This document shows, piece after piece, positions 9,200-17,150 of a stretch of DNA of 40,026 nucleotides. Positions within the stretch are counted from its first letter, which is position 1, and each line of letters begins with the position of its first letter. The translations under genes were made by a program, and so were the position numbers. Under the pieces are notes generated by a model. The model saw only the letters and a list, made by a program, of their open reading frames with translations, did not search any database and was not told the DNA's origin. Source of the stretch: a virus; the IMG/VR virus record IMGVR_UViG_3300034106_004094, positions 1 to 40,026 of that record; one strand, given 5' to 3'.

Positions 9200-11227
9200 T
9201 TACTTTAATTTAGACTTCAAATATTCAACTTCACTCTTTAGTTCCTTTATCGATTCAACTAAAACTCCAATCAAACCATTATAATTTACAGTTTTATATT
9301 CACCAGAGTTAATTACCAAATCTGGAAACACTTTTTCCAGATCTTGAGCAATGATACCACCAGAAGTTGAATTTGTTGTTTTCCACTCAAATGTTACACC
9401 ATTAATATCATCAATTTTTTCTAGAGTATTTTCAAATTTCCTGATATTCTTCTTAAGTCTAATATCAGAAGACGAATTAATATCAGTAGCAGTTATGACT
9501 CCAACAATATTAACATCACCAACAACGGTTAATATAGATGTTGGATTTGTGGTTCCAATACCGACATTAGAAGTTGTATGAATTCCAGCGGATGTTGTGA
9601 TCCACTGAGATATTCCACCACCACTCCCTCCACCCGGAACATAAGGTGTTCCAATAAACTTACCAGAAGAGGAACTATATTGAATAACATATCCATCTTG
9701 CTTTACACTATTTCTATCAACATCGTCTAAAAACTCAAAACGAGTTTCACCGCCTCCACCAATCGTAGCAAGTTGTTGTTGGATACGATTAATGAATAAT
9801 CTATAATGTTCTTGAAGTTGTTCTAGAGTAACAAAATTTTTATTTAATGGAGTAAGTATATCTTTATTTTTTACTGATGGTGGTTCAGTAAGAAGATTTT
9901 CTGTGAGAATTTTTTCCTCATTAAATTTATCAAAAATTTCCTCAAGATATTTTATTTTTTTCCCTAATTCATAATTTTGTTCTTCAATTTCTTCAAAATT
10001 TAATTTGTCAATTGCTGAACGAACATTTTCTTGTATCTGCTCAAGATTTTCATTCTGAACCTTAATATGAGATTGATTTCTTATAATATCAATCTCTAAA
10101 TCAGAAACTTTTTTAGAAATTTCATTGTTATAATTTTCTGAAATTTCTAGACCTTCAAATACAACTTTCTCAAGATTTTTTAATTCTTCAATCTTATCGG
10201 TTACAATTTCAATTAAATTAGTCTTATCTCCTTCAACTAGATTAATTTTTTCTAATATACTATTAACAGTTTTATCAAGTTGTTCTTGAAATTGATTTAA
10301 TTTATTTTCAGTCTTTCTTTCAGTTTCTACAATAAATCCCTTATACTTTGGAATTTCATTTTGTTTGAGATGTTCAAAATCATTAAGAATGTCATTAATA
10401 CCATTAACAGTTTCTTCATTAGCATTTTGAATGGTTTTGGAAAAACTATCAAGTTTATTATTAGTTTGCTCACTAATTTCATTAACAGTTTTATCAAGTT
10501 GTTCTTGAAATTGATTTAATTTATTTTCAGTCTTTCTTTCAGTTTCTACAATAAATCCCTTATACTTTGGAATTTCAGTTTCCTTAAGTAAAATAATTGC
10601 ATCATCTAATTGCTTAAAATCTTCAAGAATACTACTAAGACTTTCTTCATTAATACCCTGAAGTGTTCTAGTTAACTCATCATATTTTTTATCTACAAAC
10701 TCACCAATACCTTCGAGAGTTTGATTTACATTCGTTTCTAATTCACCATAACGATTATTAGTACGAAGTTCAGAATCAATGATTAATTTTTTATATCTTG
10801 GAACATCATTTTCAAGAAATTCATTTACAGACTTAGTAAGTCCAGAAACATCTAAACGAATTTCGGTAAGATTCTTTTGATTTATTCCATCTACTTTTTT
10901 TTGAATATCAGAAATACTGTGCTCAACCACAAGTAGTTGAGACATCATCGCACGATCTAAATCTTCTTTTTTAAGAAGATTTTTAATATCTGTCTGTATA
11001 TCTTCTACCTTTTCTGAAAGATAATTAACTCTTTCTACATTGACTCTATAACTATCAAGAGTTTCACTAAAATCAGAGAGAACCTCAATTTTGCTTAGAT
11101 TATTCTTAAATGATTCAAAAGCATCAGAAAATGTATTCAGTTCTGGTGCATGAACCAACTCTTGAACTGAATTATTGACTGAAGAAATTTCTTTTTTAAA
11201 ATATTCTGATGGTTTCTTAAGAGGCAC
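9200..11227 (-). CDS. Long coiled-coil tail fibre with C-terminal S74 chaperone
   Basis: 675 residues starting at GTG (no in-frame ATG upstream). Residues 1-440 are nearly all predicted coiled coil (heptads rich in Leu, Glu, Lys) and include a perfect internal duplication of IPKYKGFIVETERKTENKLN. Residues about 445-510 carry the EPPSVKNKD to INRIQQQLATIGGGGET module shared with the 1058-2716 protein. A VPGGGSGGG hinge leads to SQWITTSAGIHT and VGIGTTNPTS. The final 95 residues form an S74 chaperone (SSSDIRLKKNI, GVTFEW, GIIAQDLEKVFPDLV, VNYNGLIGVL). The long shaft suggests a proximal or side fibre rod. A late-type AATAAATA sits 26 nt upstream. Confidence 0.8.
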   Translation of the reverse strand: MPLKKPSEYFKKEISSVNNSVQELVHAPELNTFSDAFESFKNNLSKIEVLSDFSETLDSYRVNVERVNYLSEKVEDIQTDIKNLLKKEDLDRAMMSQLLVVEHSISDIQKKVDGINQKNLTEIRLDVSGLTKSVNEFLENDVPRYKKLIIDSELRTNNRYGELETNVNQTLEGIGEFVDKKYDELTRTLQGINEESLSSILEDFKQLDDAIILLKETEIPKYKGFIVETERKTENKLNQFQEQLDKTVNEISEQTNNKLDSFSKTIQNANEETVNGINDILNDFEHLKQNEIPKYKGFIVETERKTENKLNQFQEQLDKTVNSILEKINLVEGDKTNLIEIVTDKIEELKNLEKVVFEGLEISENYNNEISKKVSDLEIDIIRNQSHIKVQNENLEQIQENVRSAIDKLNFEEIEEQNYELGKKIKYLEEIFDKFNEEKILTENLLTEPPSVKNKDILTPLNKNFVTLEQLQEHYRLFINRIQQQLATIGGGGETRFEFLDDVDRNSVKQDGYVIQYSSSSGKFIGTPYVPGGGSGGGISQWITTSAGIHTTSNVGIGTTNPTSILTVVGDVNIVGVITATDINSSSDIRLKKNIRKFENTLEKIDDINGVTFEWKTTNSTSGGIIAQDLEKVFPDLVINSGEYKTVNYNGLIGVLVESIKELKSEVEYLKSKLK
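10262..10358 (-). repeat. 97-bp perfect direct repeat, copy 1
   Basis: Identical to 10481-10577 at all 97 positions; offset 219 bp (73 codons). It encodes the coiled-coil segment EIPKYKGFIVETERKTENKL. Perfect identity implies recent duplication or active gene conversion. Confidence 0.95.
10481..10577 (-). repeat. 97-bp perfect direct repeat, copy 2
   Basis: Partner of 10262-10358; recombination between the two copies would remove exactly 73 codons and shorten the fibre shaft in frame. Confidence 0.95.
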
Positions 11228-11252
11228 TATTTCATCATTCTTCTTATAGTAA

Positions 11253-11260
11253 TATTTATT
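11253..11260 (-). promoter_or_regulatory. Late promoter candidate AATAAATA
   Basis: Lies 26 nt upstream of the GTG at 11227 and overlaps the stop codon of the small gene ending at 11259. Confidence 0.45.
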
Positions 11261-11423
11261 ATACTCTATATTCTTCTATTTTGTCCAATACTTTATTGAG
11301 ATATTGATGCGCTAACCACTTTGGATCATATCCAGTCTTATTCATCCATTCATTATCCAAATCCTTTTTTAACTTAAGAACTTCGCATTTGATAATATCT
11401 TTGGTCAGTTGTCCTCTTGGCAT
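11259..11423 (-). CDS. Conserved-looking 54-residue hypothetical protein
   Basis: 54 residues from an ATG (MPRGQLTKDIIKCEVLKLKK...) to TAA. Lys- and Leu-rich, predicted helical, with NEWMNKTGYDPKWLAHQYLNKVLDKIEE at the C-terminus. The frame is open throughout and sits between the hli terminator and the fibre gene. No family recognised. The start follows the poly-T of the hli terminator with little room for a leader, so read-through transcription or a start within the terminator is needed. Confidence 0.6.
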   Translation of the reverse strand: MPRGQLTKDIIKCEVLKLKKDLDNEWMNKTGYDPKWLAHQYLNKVLDKIEEYRV

Positions 11424-11426
11424 AAT

Positions 11427-11462
11427 AAAAAAAAACTCTACCCCTTATTTAGAGGTAGAGTT
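11427..11462 (-). terminator. Intrinsic terminator of the hli operon
   Basis: Perfect 9-bp stem AACTCTACC/GGTAGAGTT, 11-nt loop, followed by nine T on the minus strand. Confidence 0.9.
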
Positions 11463-11486
11463 AAGTATTATAAATTGTTAGTGTCT

Positions 11487-11606
11487 TCAGAAAAGACCAG
11501 GAATTACTTGCCCAGTGGTGAAGTAAGTACCAACTGCAATTACGAATCCAAGCATCGCAAGTCTTCCGTTCCAACGCTCAGCAGTTTCAGTGAAAATTTT
11601 GTCCAT
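11487..11606 (-). CDS. hli: High-light-inducible protein (short)
   Basis: 39 residues containing the Hlip chlorophyll-binding motif ERWNGRLAMLGFVIAV followed by the rest of a single transmembrane helix. Hlips bind chlorophyll and carotenoid and protect photosystems in the thylakoid; cyanophages commonly carry them with psbA. Good ribosome binding site GAGGTAAAA before the ATG. Last gene of a three-gene operon that ends in a strong terminator. Confidence 0.95.
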   Translation of the reverse strand: MDKIFTETAERWNGRLAMLGFVIAVGTYFTTGQVIPGLF

Positions 11607-11616
11607 TTGTTTTACC

Positions 11617-11703
11617 TCAGTAAGTTTCAGAAAGTTTTTCTACAGCATAACTCAGGAGAACCAAAAATGCAACTCCTGTGATTGTAAAGATTACTTCAGT
11701 CAT
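11617..11703 (-). CDS. 28-residue single-span membrane peptide between hli genes
   Basis: Reads MTEVIFTITGVAFLVLLSYA then VEKLSETY. One hydrophobic helix of about 18 residues with a short charged tail. Its ATG shares a base with the TGA of the upstream hli (TGATG), and the next hli starts 10 nt after its stop. This tight placement argues that it is real. Size and topology recall small photosystem or cytochrome b6f subunits, but the sequence is not one I recognise. Confidence 0.6.
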   Translation of the reverse strand: MTEVIFTITGVAFLVLLSYAVEKLSETY

Positions 11704-11897
11704 CAGAAGATCCCGAAGAAGAAGTTGCCAGTGATAGAATAAGAAATAATACCAGCAACAAAACCGACCATTGCCCAGCGTCCATTAGTACGCTCCTTAA
11801 CTTGATTTGGAGTCAGCATTCCGTAATTCTCATAATACATTACGGGTTCTTTGGCAAACATGTTTTGTTGCCCATATTCATTAGTTGTTACAGTCAT
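11703..11897 (-). CDS. hli: High-light-inducible protein
   Basis: 64 residues; the C-terminal half has the Hlip motif ERTNGRWAMVGFVAGIISYS, the N-terminal half is hydrophilic (residues 1-35). Single transmembrane helix, thylakoid photoprotection role as known for the family. First gene of the hli operon, downstream of a TTGACA-17-TATACT promoter and coupled to the 28-residue membrane peptide. Confidence 0.95.
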   Translation of the reverse strand: MTVTTNEYGQQNMFAKEPVMYYENYGMLTPNQVKERTNGRWAMVGFVAGIISYSITGNFFFGIF

Positions 11898-11924
11898 TGT
11901 ACATTCGTTAAGAATTGTTACACA

Positions 11925-11953
11925 AGTATATAGCAGAAAGGAGGGGGTGTCAA
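11925..11953 (-). promoter_or_regulatory. hli operon promoter inside a terminator hairpin
   Basis: TTGACA (11948-11953), 17-bp spacer, TATACT (11925-11930). The TTGACA lies mostly in the loop of the terminator stem-loop of the upstream sugar operon. Confidence 0.85.
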
Positions 11954-11962
11954 GCCCCTCCT
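11939..11962 (-). terminator. Terminator hairpin of the glycosylation operon
   Basis: Perfect 8-bp stem AGGAGGGG/CCCCTCCT with an 8-nt loop; only a short T-rich run (TTTCT) follows. Overlaps the hli promoter. Confidence 0.7.
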
Positions 11963-11995
11963 GTTACGGTTTTCTCACACAATAAGTACAATTGC

Positions 11996-12787
11996 TTACT
12001 GCCGTACCTGAGATGGTTCGGTAATTCGACCAAGATATGGATCATAATTCATTAAATCATCAATACTCATATCATAACCTTGAAGTTCCCAAAACTGAAG
12101 AAGACCATCATGACTTGCTTTATGAAATATATCAACATGTTCTGGATGAATGGAAGATCCCAATTCAATACGATAAAGAAAAAGAGGAATTGAAAATGTA
12201 TTTCCAGAATTATAAATCAAATCATCAGCAACTGCTCTTGGTTTTACACCTTGATCTAATTTATACTTATCTCCACGAATATGGAACTTCAATAATTTTT
12301 CCGCATGATGGCGACTAATCATATATGCTGCTGTAGAAAAATCATTCACAAATCTTTTATGAAGTTTTACATGAAGATCTCCTGTACAAATGATTGCGAG
12401 TTGAATTACATCCCAGTCATAAGGAACTTTAGATACAAAATCTTTCCAAGTAAAATTCCAAAATCTTACAAGTTGTAAATCAACATCATCTTCCATAAAA
12501 ATAGCATATGAACTATCAGAATTATCATACCAATATTTAATTGCCTTAAGATGAGATGTGGTACATCCAATTTCACTGGTAGTCATATTGTCGGGATATC
12601 TTCCTTTAATAATATTACTCAGATCATCATTACGCCCATCATAAGCAGAAATTCTTGTATAATTTTCTACTTCCCAATATTTAAATTGCTCATCCATATA
12701 TTGCTTCCTTTCTGGTTGCTCGTCAAGATTCAAATAATAAACTGGAGGAAGATCTTTAAGTTTGTATAATGATTTATTTTTGTCCAT
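11996..12787 (-). CDS. Glycosyltransferase family 25-like protein
   Basis: 263 residues. GT25 features: YYLNLDEQPERKQYMDEQF near the N-terminus, SEIGCTTSHLKAI (the family's G-C-x-x-SH segment) and the acidic AIFMEDDVDL expected for metal/nucleotide-sugar binding, followed by AADDLIYNSG-like context. Family members transfer galactose or glucose to LPS core or protein-linked sugars in the cytoplasm. The start overlaps the end of the upstream epimerase by 14 nt. Last gene of a 12-gene operon. Acceptor unknown: fibre glycosylation or host envelope modification are both possible. Confidence 0.8.
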   Translation of the reverse strand: MDKNKSLYKLKDLPPVYYLNLDEQPERKQYMDEQFKYWEVENYTRISAYDGRNDDLSNIIKGRYPDNMTTSEIGCTTSHLKAIKYWYDNSDSSYAIFMEDDVDLQLVRFWNFTWKDFVSKVPYDWDVIQLAIICTGDLHVKLHKRFVNDFSTAAYMISRHHAEKLLKFHIRGDKYKLDQGVKPRAVADDLIYNSGNTFSIPLFLYRIELGSSIHPEHVDIFHKASHDGLLQFWELQGYDMSIDDLMNYDPYLGRITEPSQVRQ

Positions 12788-13670
12788 TTTTATTTTTCTT
12801 TTTAATCCATTCTAACACATCTACACTATAATTCCAACCCAAATCTTTTTTAATTTTATCAATTGAAGATCTTGAATGTAAAACTTCACCAGGTCTTTCT
12901 GGAATTGAAATTTGATATGATGAAATTAAATCAGCAATTTGTTGAATTTCTGTACCCTTTCCAGTACCTACATTATAAACTTCACCATATATTTGAAGAT
13001 CTTTTTGAGATGCAAGTATATTAGCATAAACCACATCAGATACATGGACAAAATCTCTAGTTTGATATCCATCACCAATAACAGTTAAAGGTTGACTATT
13101 ATTTTTTTGATTTTCAAAAATAGACATTACTGGTGCATATTGACCAGTTTTATGCTGCCCTTCACCATAAACATTGAAATATCTAAACATTATAGTTTTT
13201 AAACCATAGAGATTATAATACATTTTACATAACTGTTCTCCAGTATATTTGGAAATTGAATAAGTATTCAAACACTCTACTGGATTTGTTTCAACACTAG
13301 GGAGAAATAAACTATTTCCATAAACTGCAGATGTAGAAGAACATAAAAATTTATTTACATTATGAATTCTAGAACATTCTAGAACATTCATAGTTGAAAG
13401 TGTATTATTAGACATACTTTCATTTGGTTTTTCGACACAATATGGTATAGAAACATCAGATGCCAAATGAAAAACATTATTTACACCTTCAAAAAAATAG
13501 AGATATTTTGTATATTTTTCTGATAAATCTTGAAGATAATATTTTGCTTTTTCGTTTTTAAAGTTGGGATGAACTCTGTCTAAAACTATAACTTCATGCC
13601 CAATATCAACAAGACGATTTACAAGATGCGAACCAATAAATCCACATCCCCCAGTTACAATTGATTTCAT
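12774..13670 (-). CDS. NAD-dependent sugar epimerase/dehydratase (extended SDR)
   Basis: 298 residues from ATG at 13670. Rossmann motif TGGCGFIGSHLV, substrate/active-site triad with SSTSAVYG (Ser) and YSISKYTGE (YxxxK), plus FRYFNVYGEGQ and YNVGTGKGTEIQ typical of UDP-glucose 4-epimerase-like enzymes. Makes or interconverts a nucleotide sugar for the glycosyltransferases in the operon. The ATG overlaps the TAA of the upstream gene (TAATG). GalE-like is the closest class; the exact substrate cannot be told. Confidence 0.88.
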   Translation of the reverse strand: MKSIVTGGCGFIGSHLVNRLVDIGHEVIVLDRVHPNFKNEKAKYYLQDLSEKYTKYLYFFEGVNNVFHLASDVSIPYCVEKPNESMSNNTLSTMNVLECSRIHNVNKFLCSSTSAVYGNSLFLPSVETNPVECLNTYSISKYTGEQLCKMYYNLYGLKTIMFRYFNVYGEGQHKTGQYAPVMSIFENQKNNSQPLTVIGDGYQTRDFVHVSDVVYANILASQKDLQIYGEVYNVGTGKGTEIQQIADLISSYQISIPERPGEVLHSRSSIDKIKKDLGWNYSVDVLEWIKKKNKNGQK

Positions 13671-14308
13671 TAGTATAAAGCGGTTGGTTTCCAATATAAA
13701 CTATTTAATTGGAATAATTCTGTTGTTGGATATGAATCTAGAGATTGATCTGTTCCATTAGAACTGGTTTGATAAAACATTGGATCTTTAAATGCATATA
13801 CATTATAATATCTTTGAATTTCAGCAAATCCAATATCCTGATGATCGGAAATATTAAAAGCATTCATTGAAATTCTTTTGCAGATAGAAACATACTCAGG
13901 ATTAAGATAAAGAATAGCATGAGCACCTAACATATTATACACCCTAATCAAATTATCATCAATTTCAGTATATTGAACAAACGGTCCAGAATGAGAATTC
14001 ATTCTTCCCCAAGAAGAAATTCCAAGATAGACTGCATCAGAATCGGAGGGAATTTCAATAATTGGAAAAAAATTTTTAATTCTACAGTCATCTTCAAAAA
14101 TAATAAAAGGAGATTCTACTTTACTTAAAGCATTGAAGTGAGAAAGAGAACATCCAGATAAAGGTTTATCTAAAAATTCAGATCCCTCTATTCTTCTAAT
14201 ATCTTTGAATTCAAGATCAGTAAGCATTTTGTGCATATGATCGTTTTTCTCATTATGCCTATTTAAATTAATATAAAATGAGGGTATTTCTCTAAGATCT
14301 ATTTTCAT
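13670..14308 (-). CDS. Second GT25-like glycosyltransferase
   Basis: 212 residues. Shares the layout of the 11996-12787 protein in shortened form: SFYINLNRHNEKNDHM, SGCSLSHFNALS and FIIFEDDCRI (acidic EDD). The rest is Tyr/Asn-rich with DQDIGFAE-like spacing. ATGA overlap with the upstream methyltransferase gene. Probably adds another sugar residue in the same pathway. Divergent from the first copy, so not a recent duplicate. Confidence 0.7.
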   Translation of the reverse strand: MKIDLREIPSFYINLNRHNEKNDHMHKMLTDLEFKDIRRIEGSEFLDKPLSGCSLSHFNALSKVESPFIIFEDDCRIKNFFPIIEIPSDSDAVYLGISSWGRMNSHSGPFVQYTEIDDNLIRVYNMLGAHAILYLNPEYVSICKRISMNAFNISDHQDIGFAEIQRYYNVYAFKDPMFYQTSSNGTDQSLDSYPTTELFQLNSLYWKPTALY

Positions 14309-14952
14309 TGAGTTATTTCTTTATTGGCAAATAATAGTTCAGAATGAGTTCTAAAAATTTCAGTATATCCATAATCTGAAAGATAAGAAATTATATCTAA
14401 AATAGTAAAACCAGCATCTTCATATGTGCCACCATATTCCAATTGAATATAATTAATTTTCTTATTTTCCAATACTTCCTTTCCACCTCTCAAAATAGAA
14501 AATTCTGATCCTTCAGTATCAACCTTTAAATAATCAATTCTTTCTAAATTAAATTGATTAAAAATAAAATCTAAAGTGGTACATTCGACTTCAATTTCCC
14601 CAACATCCTCAAAACATTTTCGATCAAAAAGAGAAGAAATAGCATGACTAACTGGTGTAATGCTTATATTCGGAATATACAAAATTTTATTTTCTGTTGA
14701 ATCTGATAAAGCTTTTTTTATTACAACAACTCTAGAATCATTTTTCCACTTTTTTTCATAATTTTGCCAATGCAAAGGATCTAGACCATAAAATTTAGAA
14801 TTTGGATACATGCTCAACCCCAATTCAGTAAAATCATCCAATATTCCACAATGCTCAGGAATATAATTAATATTACAACCAACATCAAAAAAAATAGGAA
14901 CATAGTCATTTGCAAAATTTACTTTATCCAAGCAAAGTTTATAACTTTCCAT
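14305..14952 (-). CDS. FkbM-type SAM-dependent methyltransferase
   Basis: 215 residues. SAM-binding motif FFDVGCNIN, conserved FkbM core ECTTLDFIFNQFNLERIDYLKVDTEG and SEFSILRGGKEVLE. Such enzymes O-methylate sugars, including capping methylation of surface glycans. ATGA-coupled to the following GT25 gene. The other FkbM-type gene of the operon lies two genes away, which suggests two different methylated positions. Confidence 0.85.
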   Translation of the reverse strand: MESYKLCLDKVNFANDYVPIFFDVGCNINYIPEHCGILDDFTELGLSMYPNSKFYGLDPLHWQNYEKKWKNDSRVVVIKKALSDSTENKILYIPNISITPVSHAISSLFDRKCFEDVGEIEVECTTLDFIFNQFNLERIDYLKVDTEGSEFSILRGGKEVLENKKINYIQLEYGGTYEDAGFTILDIISYLSDYGYTEIFRTHSELLFANKEITQ

Positions 14953-14965
14953 TTAAATCATCTCC

Positions 14966-15682
14966 TTAAAATCTAATTTCATTATGGTTCTTATCAAGTG
15001 CTATTATTTTGGGTTTTATTTCAGGGTAAAAAGAACTAAGTACCCATCCCTGAGGATTTTTTAAGGCAGATTCTGGATAACAATATGCCGAAGTTAAAGT
15101 TAAGGAAGGTGGAGTATCGATTAAATATCTATTCATATGACTTTCATCATGCCACAAAGCAATTATGCCATTTTCCAAATCAGTATTAACTCGTTGAGAT
15201 ATAACTTCAGACATTTCTAAAAAATTTTTTGTTTTTCCACCATTAAAACCACCAGCATAATATGTATGTCCTTTATCATAGGGAACATATGCTAAAGAAT
15301 TTTGATTCCTTTCATAACTCATTTCATTTATACTATGAAATGATTGACCAGGATGTTTAGTGGCAACTAAATCACCTAAAACTTCATCACCAACTTTATC
15401 AACTATTGCCATATCTACATCAAAATAATAACAATAATCAAATTTAGAAATAAATTGTTTTTCTTTAATAAAATAATTATATCTTTTTAAAGTGGGCATA
15501 GGCCAAGGTTCATGTTCAATTTGACAAACTTTAACATTATCAGAAGTTTCTACTTCATGATCGGTAAAAAGTAAACACTCTATATCATGACCATTGAGAA
15601 AATTTTCTTCAATATTGTTGTAGAGTCTTTCTACAAATTGAATATATTTATTAGTAGCTATAGTTAAAATACAAACTTTCAT
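14966..15682 (-). CDS. Glycosyltransferase family 6 (ABO/alpha-Gal-type)
   Basis: 238 residues from ATG at 15682. GT6 hallmarks in order: PWPMPTLKRYNYF, YYFDVDMAIVD (DxD-type metal site), ATKHPGQS, YYAGGFNGG and ALWHDESHMNRYL. The family includes human ABO and alpha-1,3-galactosyltransferases; bacterial members and, as I recall, a cyanophage member are known. They transfer Gal or GalNAc in alpha-1,3 linkage from UDP-sugars with retention. ATGA overlap with the upstream FkbM gene. Confidence 0.85.
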   Translation of the reverse strand: MKVCILTIATNKYIQFVERLYNNIEENFLNGHDIECLLFTDHEVETSDNVKVCQIEHEPWPMPTLKRYNYFIKEKQFISKFDYCYYFDVDMAIVDKVGDEVLGDLVATKHPGQSFHSINEMSYERNQNSLAYVPYDKGHTYYAGGFNGGKTKNFLEMSEVISQRVNTDLENGIIALWHDESHMNRYLIDTPPSLTLTSAYCYPESALKNPQGWVLSSFYPEIKPKIIALDKNHNEIRF

Positions 15683-16293
15683 TTTTTCTTCAGATATAAT
15701 GCATCTCCCCAAATATCTCCCAACCAATTAGTTTCAACTCTTTCCATGCCATATGATTCAAGAAAATTATCAATTTCCTGAACATATGCATTGTTTTCAT
15801 AAACCTCATCACGGTTAACTTCACAATAAACATAATCAATGTGTTCTAATGTTTTTAAAGATCCCCTTAAAACTTCAAGTTCGTATCCTTGAACATCCAT
15901 ATTTAAAAAATTAAAATCTTTTGTATCAAAATTATCAAGTAAATTAACTTCAACCTCTTCCTCCCCCTCAAATTTCACATGGGGATGATGAGTCAAATGA
16001 ATTTTAGGTTTTAAAATAGAACTACTTTGCTTTTCATTATCACTCAAGTGCATAATTGCAGTTCCAACATAAGATCCTAAAGCAATTTGATGTCCTTCAA
16101 TATTAGCATTAAAATCCAAAACTCTTTGAGAAAGAACATTAAAACATTCAGTTAAAGGTTCGAAAACAATAATATCTTGAATTCCATTATTAATATAGTC
16201 ATTAATTTCTTCCCCATAGTGTGCCCCAACATGAATAATTCCCTTTATATCCATATTATATTTTTTAAAAATACTTGAAAAATTAATTAACAT
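15679..16293 (-). CDS. FkbM-type methyltransferase (second copy)
   Basis: 204 residues. IIHVGAHYGEEINDY (SAM motif I), IVFEPLTECFNVL, VEVNLLDNFDTKDFNFLNMDVQGYELEVLRGS. Clear FkbM pattern but little identity to the first copy. Its stop is ATGA-coupled to the GT6 start, suggesting that GT6 and this methyltransferase act together on one sugar (inference). Confidence 0.85.
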   Translation of the reverse strand: MLINFSSIFKKYNMDIKGIIHVGAHYGEEINDYINNGIQDIIVFEPLTECFNVLSQRVLDFNANIEGHQIALGSYVGTAIMHLSDNEKQSSSILKPKIHLTHHPHVKFEGEEEVEVNLLDNFDTKDFNFLNMDVQGYELEVLRGSLKTLEHIDYVYCEVNRDEVYENNAYVQEIDNFLESYGMERVETNWLGDIWGDALYLKKK

Positions 16294-17149
16294 TAAAAAT
16301 CTCCAAAAGTGTGTTTACTGATTTTTTATATGACAAATTATTTTCCACAAAATTGCGTGGAGTATATTCTTGTATTCTACCATAAAACTTCTCAAATGTC
16401 TCTTCTATTTGTGACAATTCATAAAATTTTTCACCACATTGTTCGGACCAATATGGAACAGAAGTTGCAGGTACTGACCATTCTGGGCCCTGATCATTCC
16501 AAGAAGATAAATCCCAAACAAAAAATGGAACATTATTAGACATTATTTCCTGAACAGCAATACCCTGACTTTCTGTTCCATTTAAAAGGAAACAAAATCT
16601 AGATTGACTTGCCAACAGTTCAAGATCAGATTCTGAATAATTTCCATATGAAATAATATTATATGTTAATTTTTTACTTTCAATAAAATCTATAACTTTA
16701 AATAACTCTTCATCACTTCTACGCTTGGAATAAATTAAACAATCATATTTAATGTTACGATTTAAATTTGATATCTTAATTCCAACTGGCCAAACTTTTA
16801 TTTTTTCCTCAGGAAACCCAAATTTTTGAATTGCAAGATATTTAACCCACTCAGAGGGAACTACAAAACATTTAAAATAATCTAAATGATCTCTTAAAAA
16901 TTTAATATGATCATCAAAAAACCATATTTGTGGTCCAATTACACAATATTCTAGCTCAAGATTTGAATGTTTTTGATGTCCAATATAATCGTATTGAATT
17001 AAAAAATTAAATTTATATTTTTCTTCATTTATAGAATAATCAATATTTTCTTGATGAAGACTTTCTATTAAATTATTAACAACTTTTTTAGGTCCATTCG
17101 TTTGTGAAGAATATGCCCAATAAGATTCGGAATAAAAAAGATTAATCAT
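16283..17149 (-). CDS. GT-B fold glycosyltransferase (GT4-like)
   Basis: 288 residues. N-terminal half with SQTNGPKKVVNNLIESL resembling the Gly-rich nucleotide-sugar loop of GT4 enzymes; C-terminal half with VWPVGI, CLIYSKRRSDE and the donor-site region ESQGIAVQEIMSNNVPFFVWD, where the expected E-x7-E is replaced by a variant. Gene overlaps the downstream FkbM start by 11 nt. Donor and acceptor unknown. Confidence 0.65.
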   Translation of the reverse strand: MINLFYSESYWAYSSQTNGPKKVVNNLIESLHQENIDYSINEEKYKFNFLIQYDYIGHQKHSNLELEYCVIGPQIWFFDDHIKFLRDHLDYFKCFVVPSEWVKYLAIQKFGFPEEKIKVWPVGIKISNLNRNIKYDCLIYSKRRSDEELFKVIDFIESKKLTYNIISYGNYSESDLELLASQSRFCFLLNGTESQGIAVQEIMSNNVPFFVWDLSSWNDQGPEWSVPATSVPYWSEQCGEKFYELSQIEETFEKFYGRIQEYTPRNFVENNLSYKKSVNTLLEIFNVN

Positions 17150-17150
17150 A

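Noticed and set aside
13671-13694. TTG start eight codons upstream for the epimerase
   Set aside because: The ATG at 13670 places the Rossmann motif at the usual distance and overlaps the upstream stop as TAATG.
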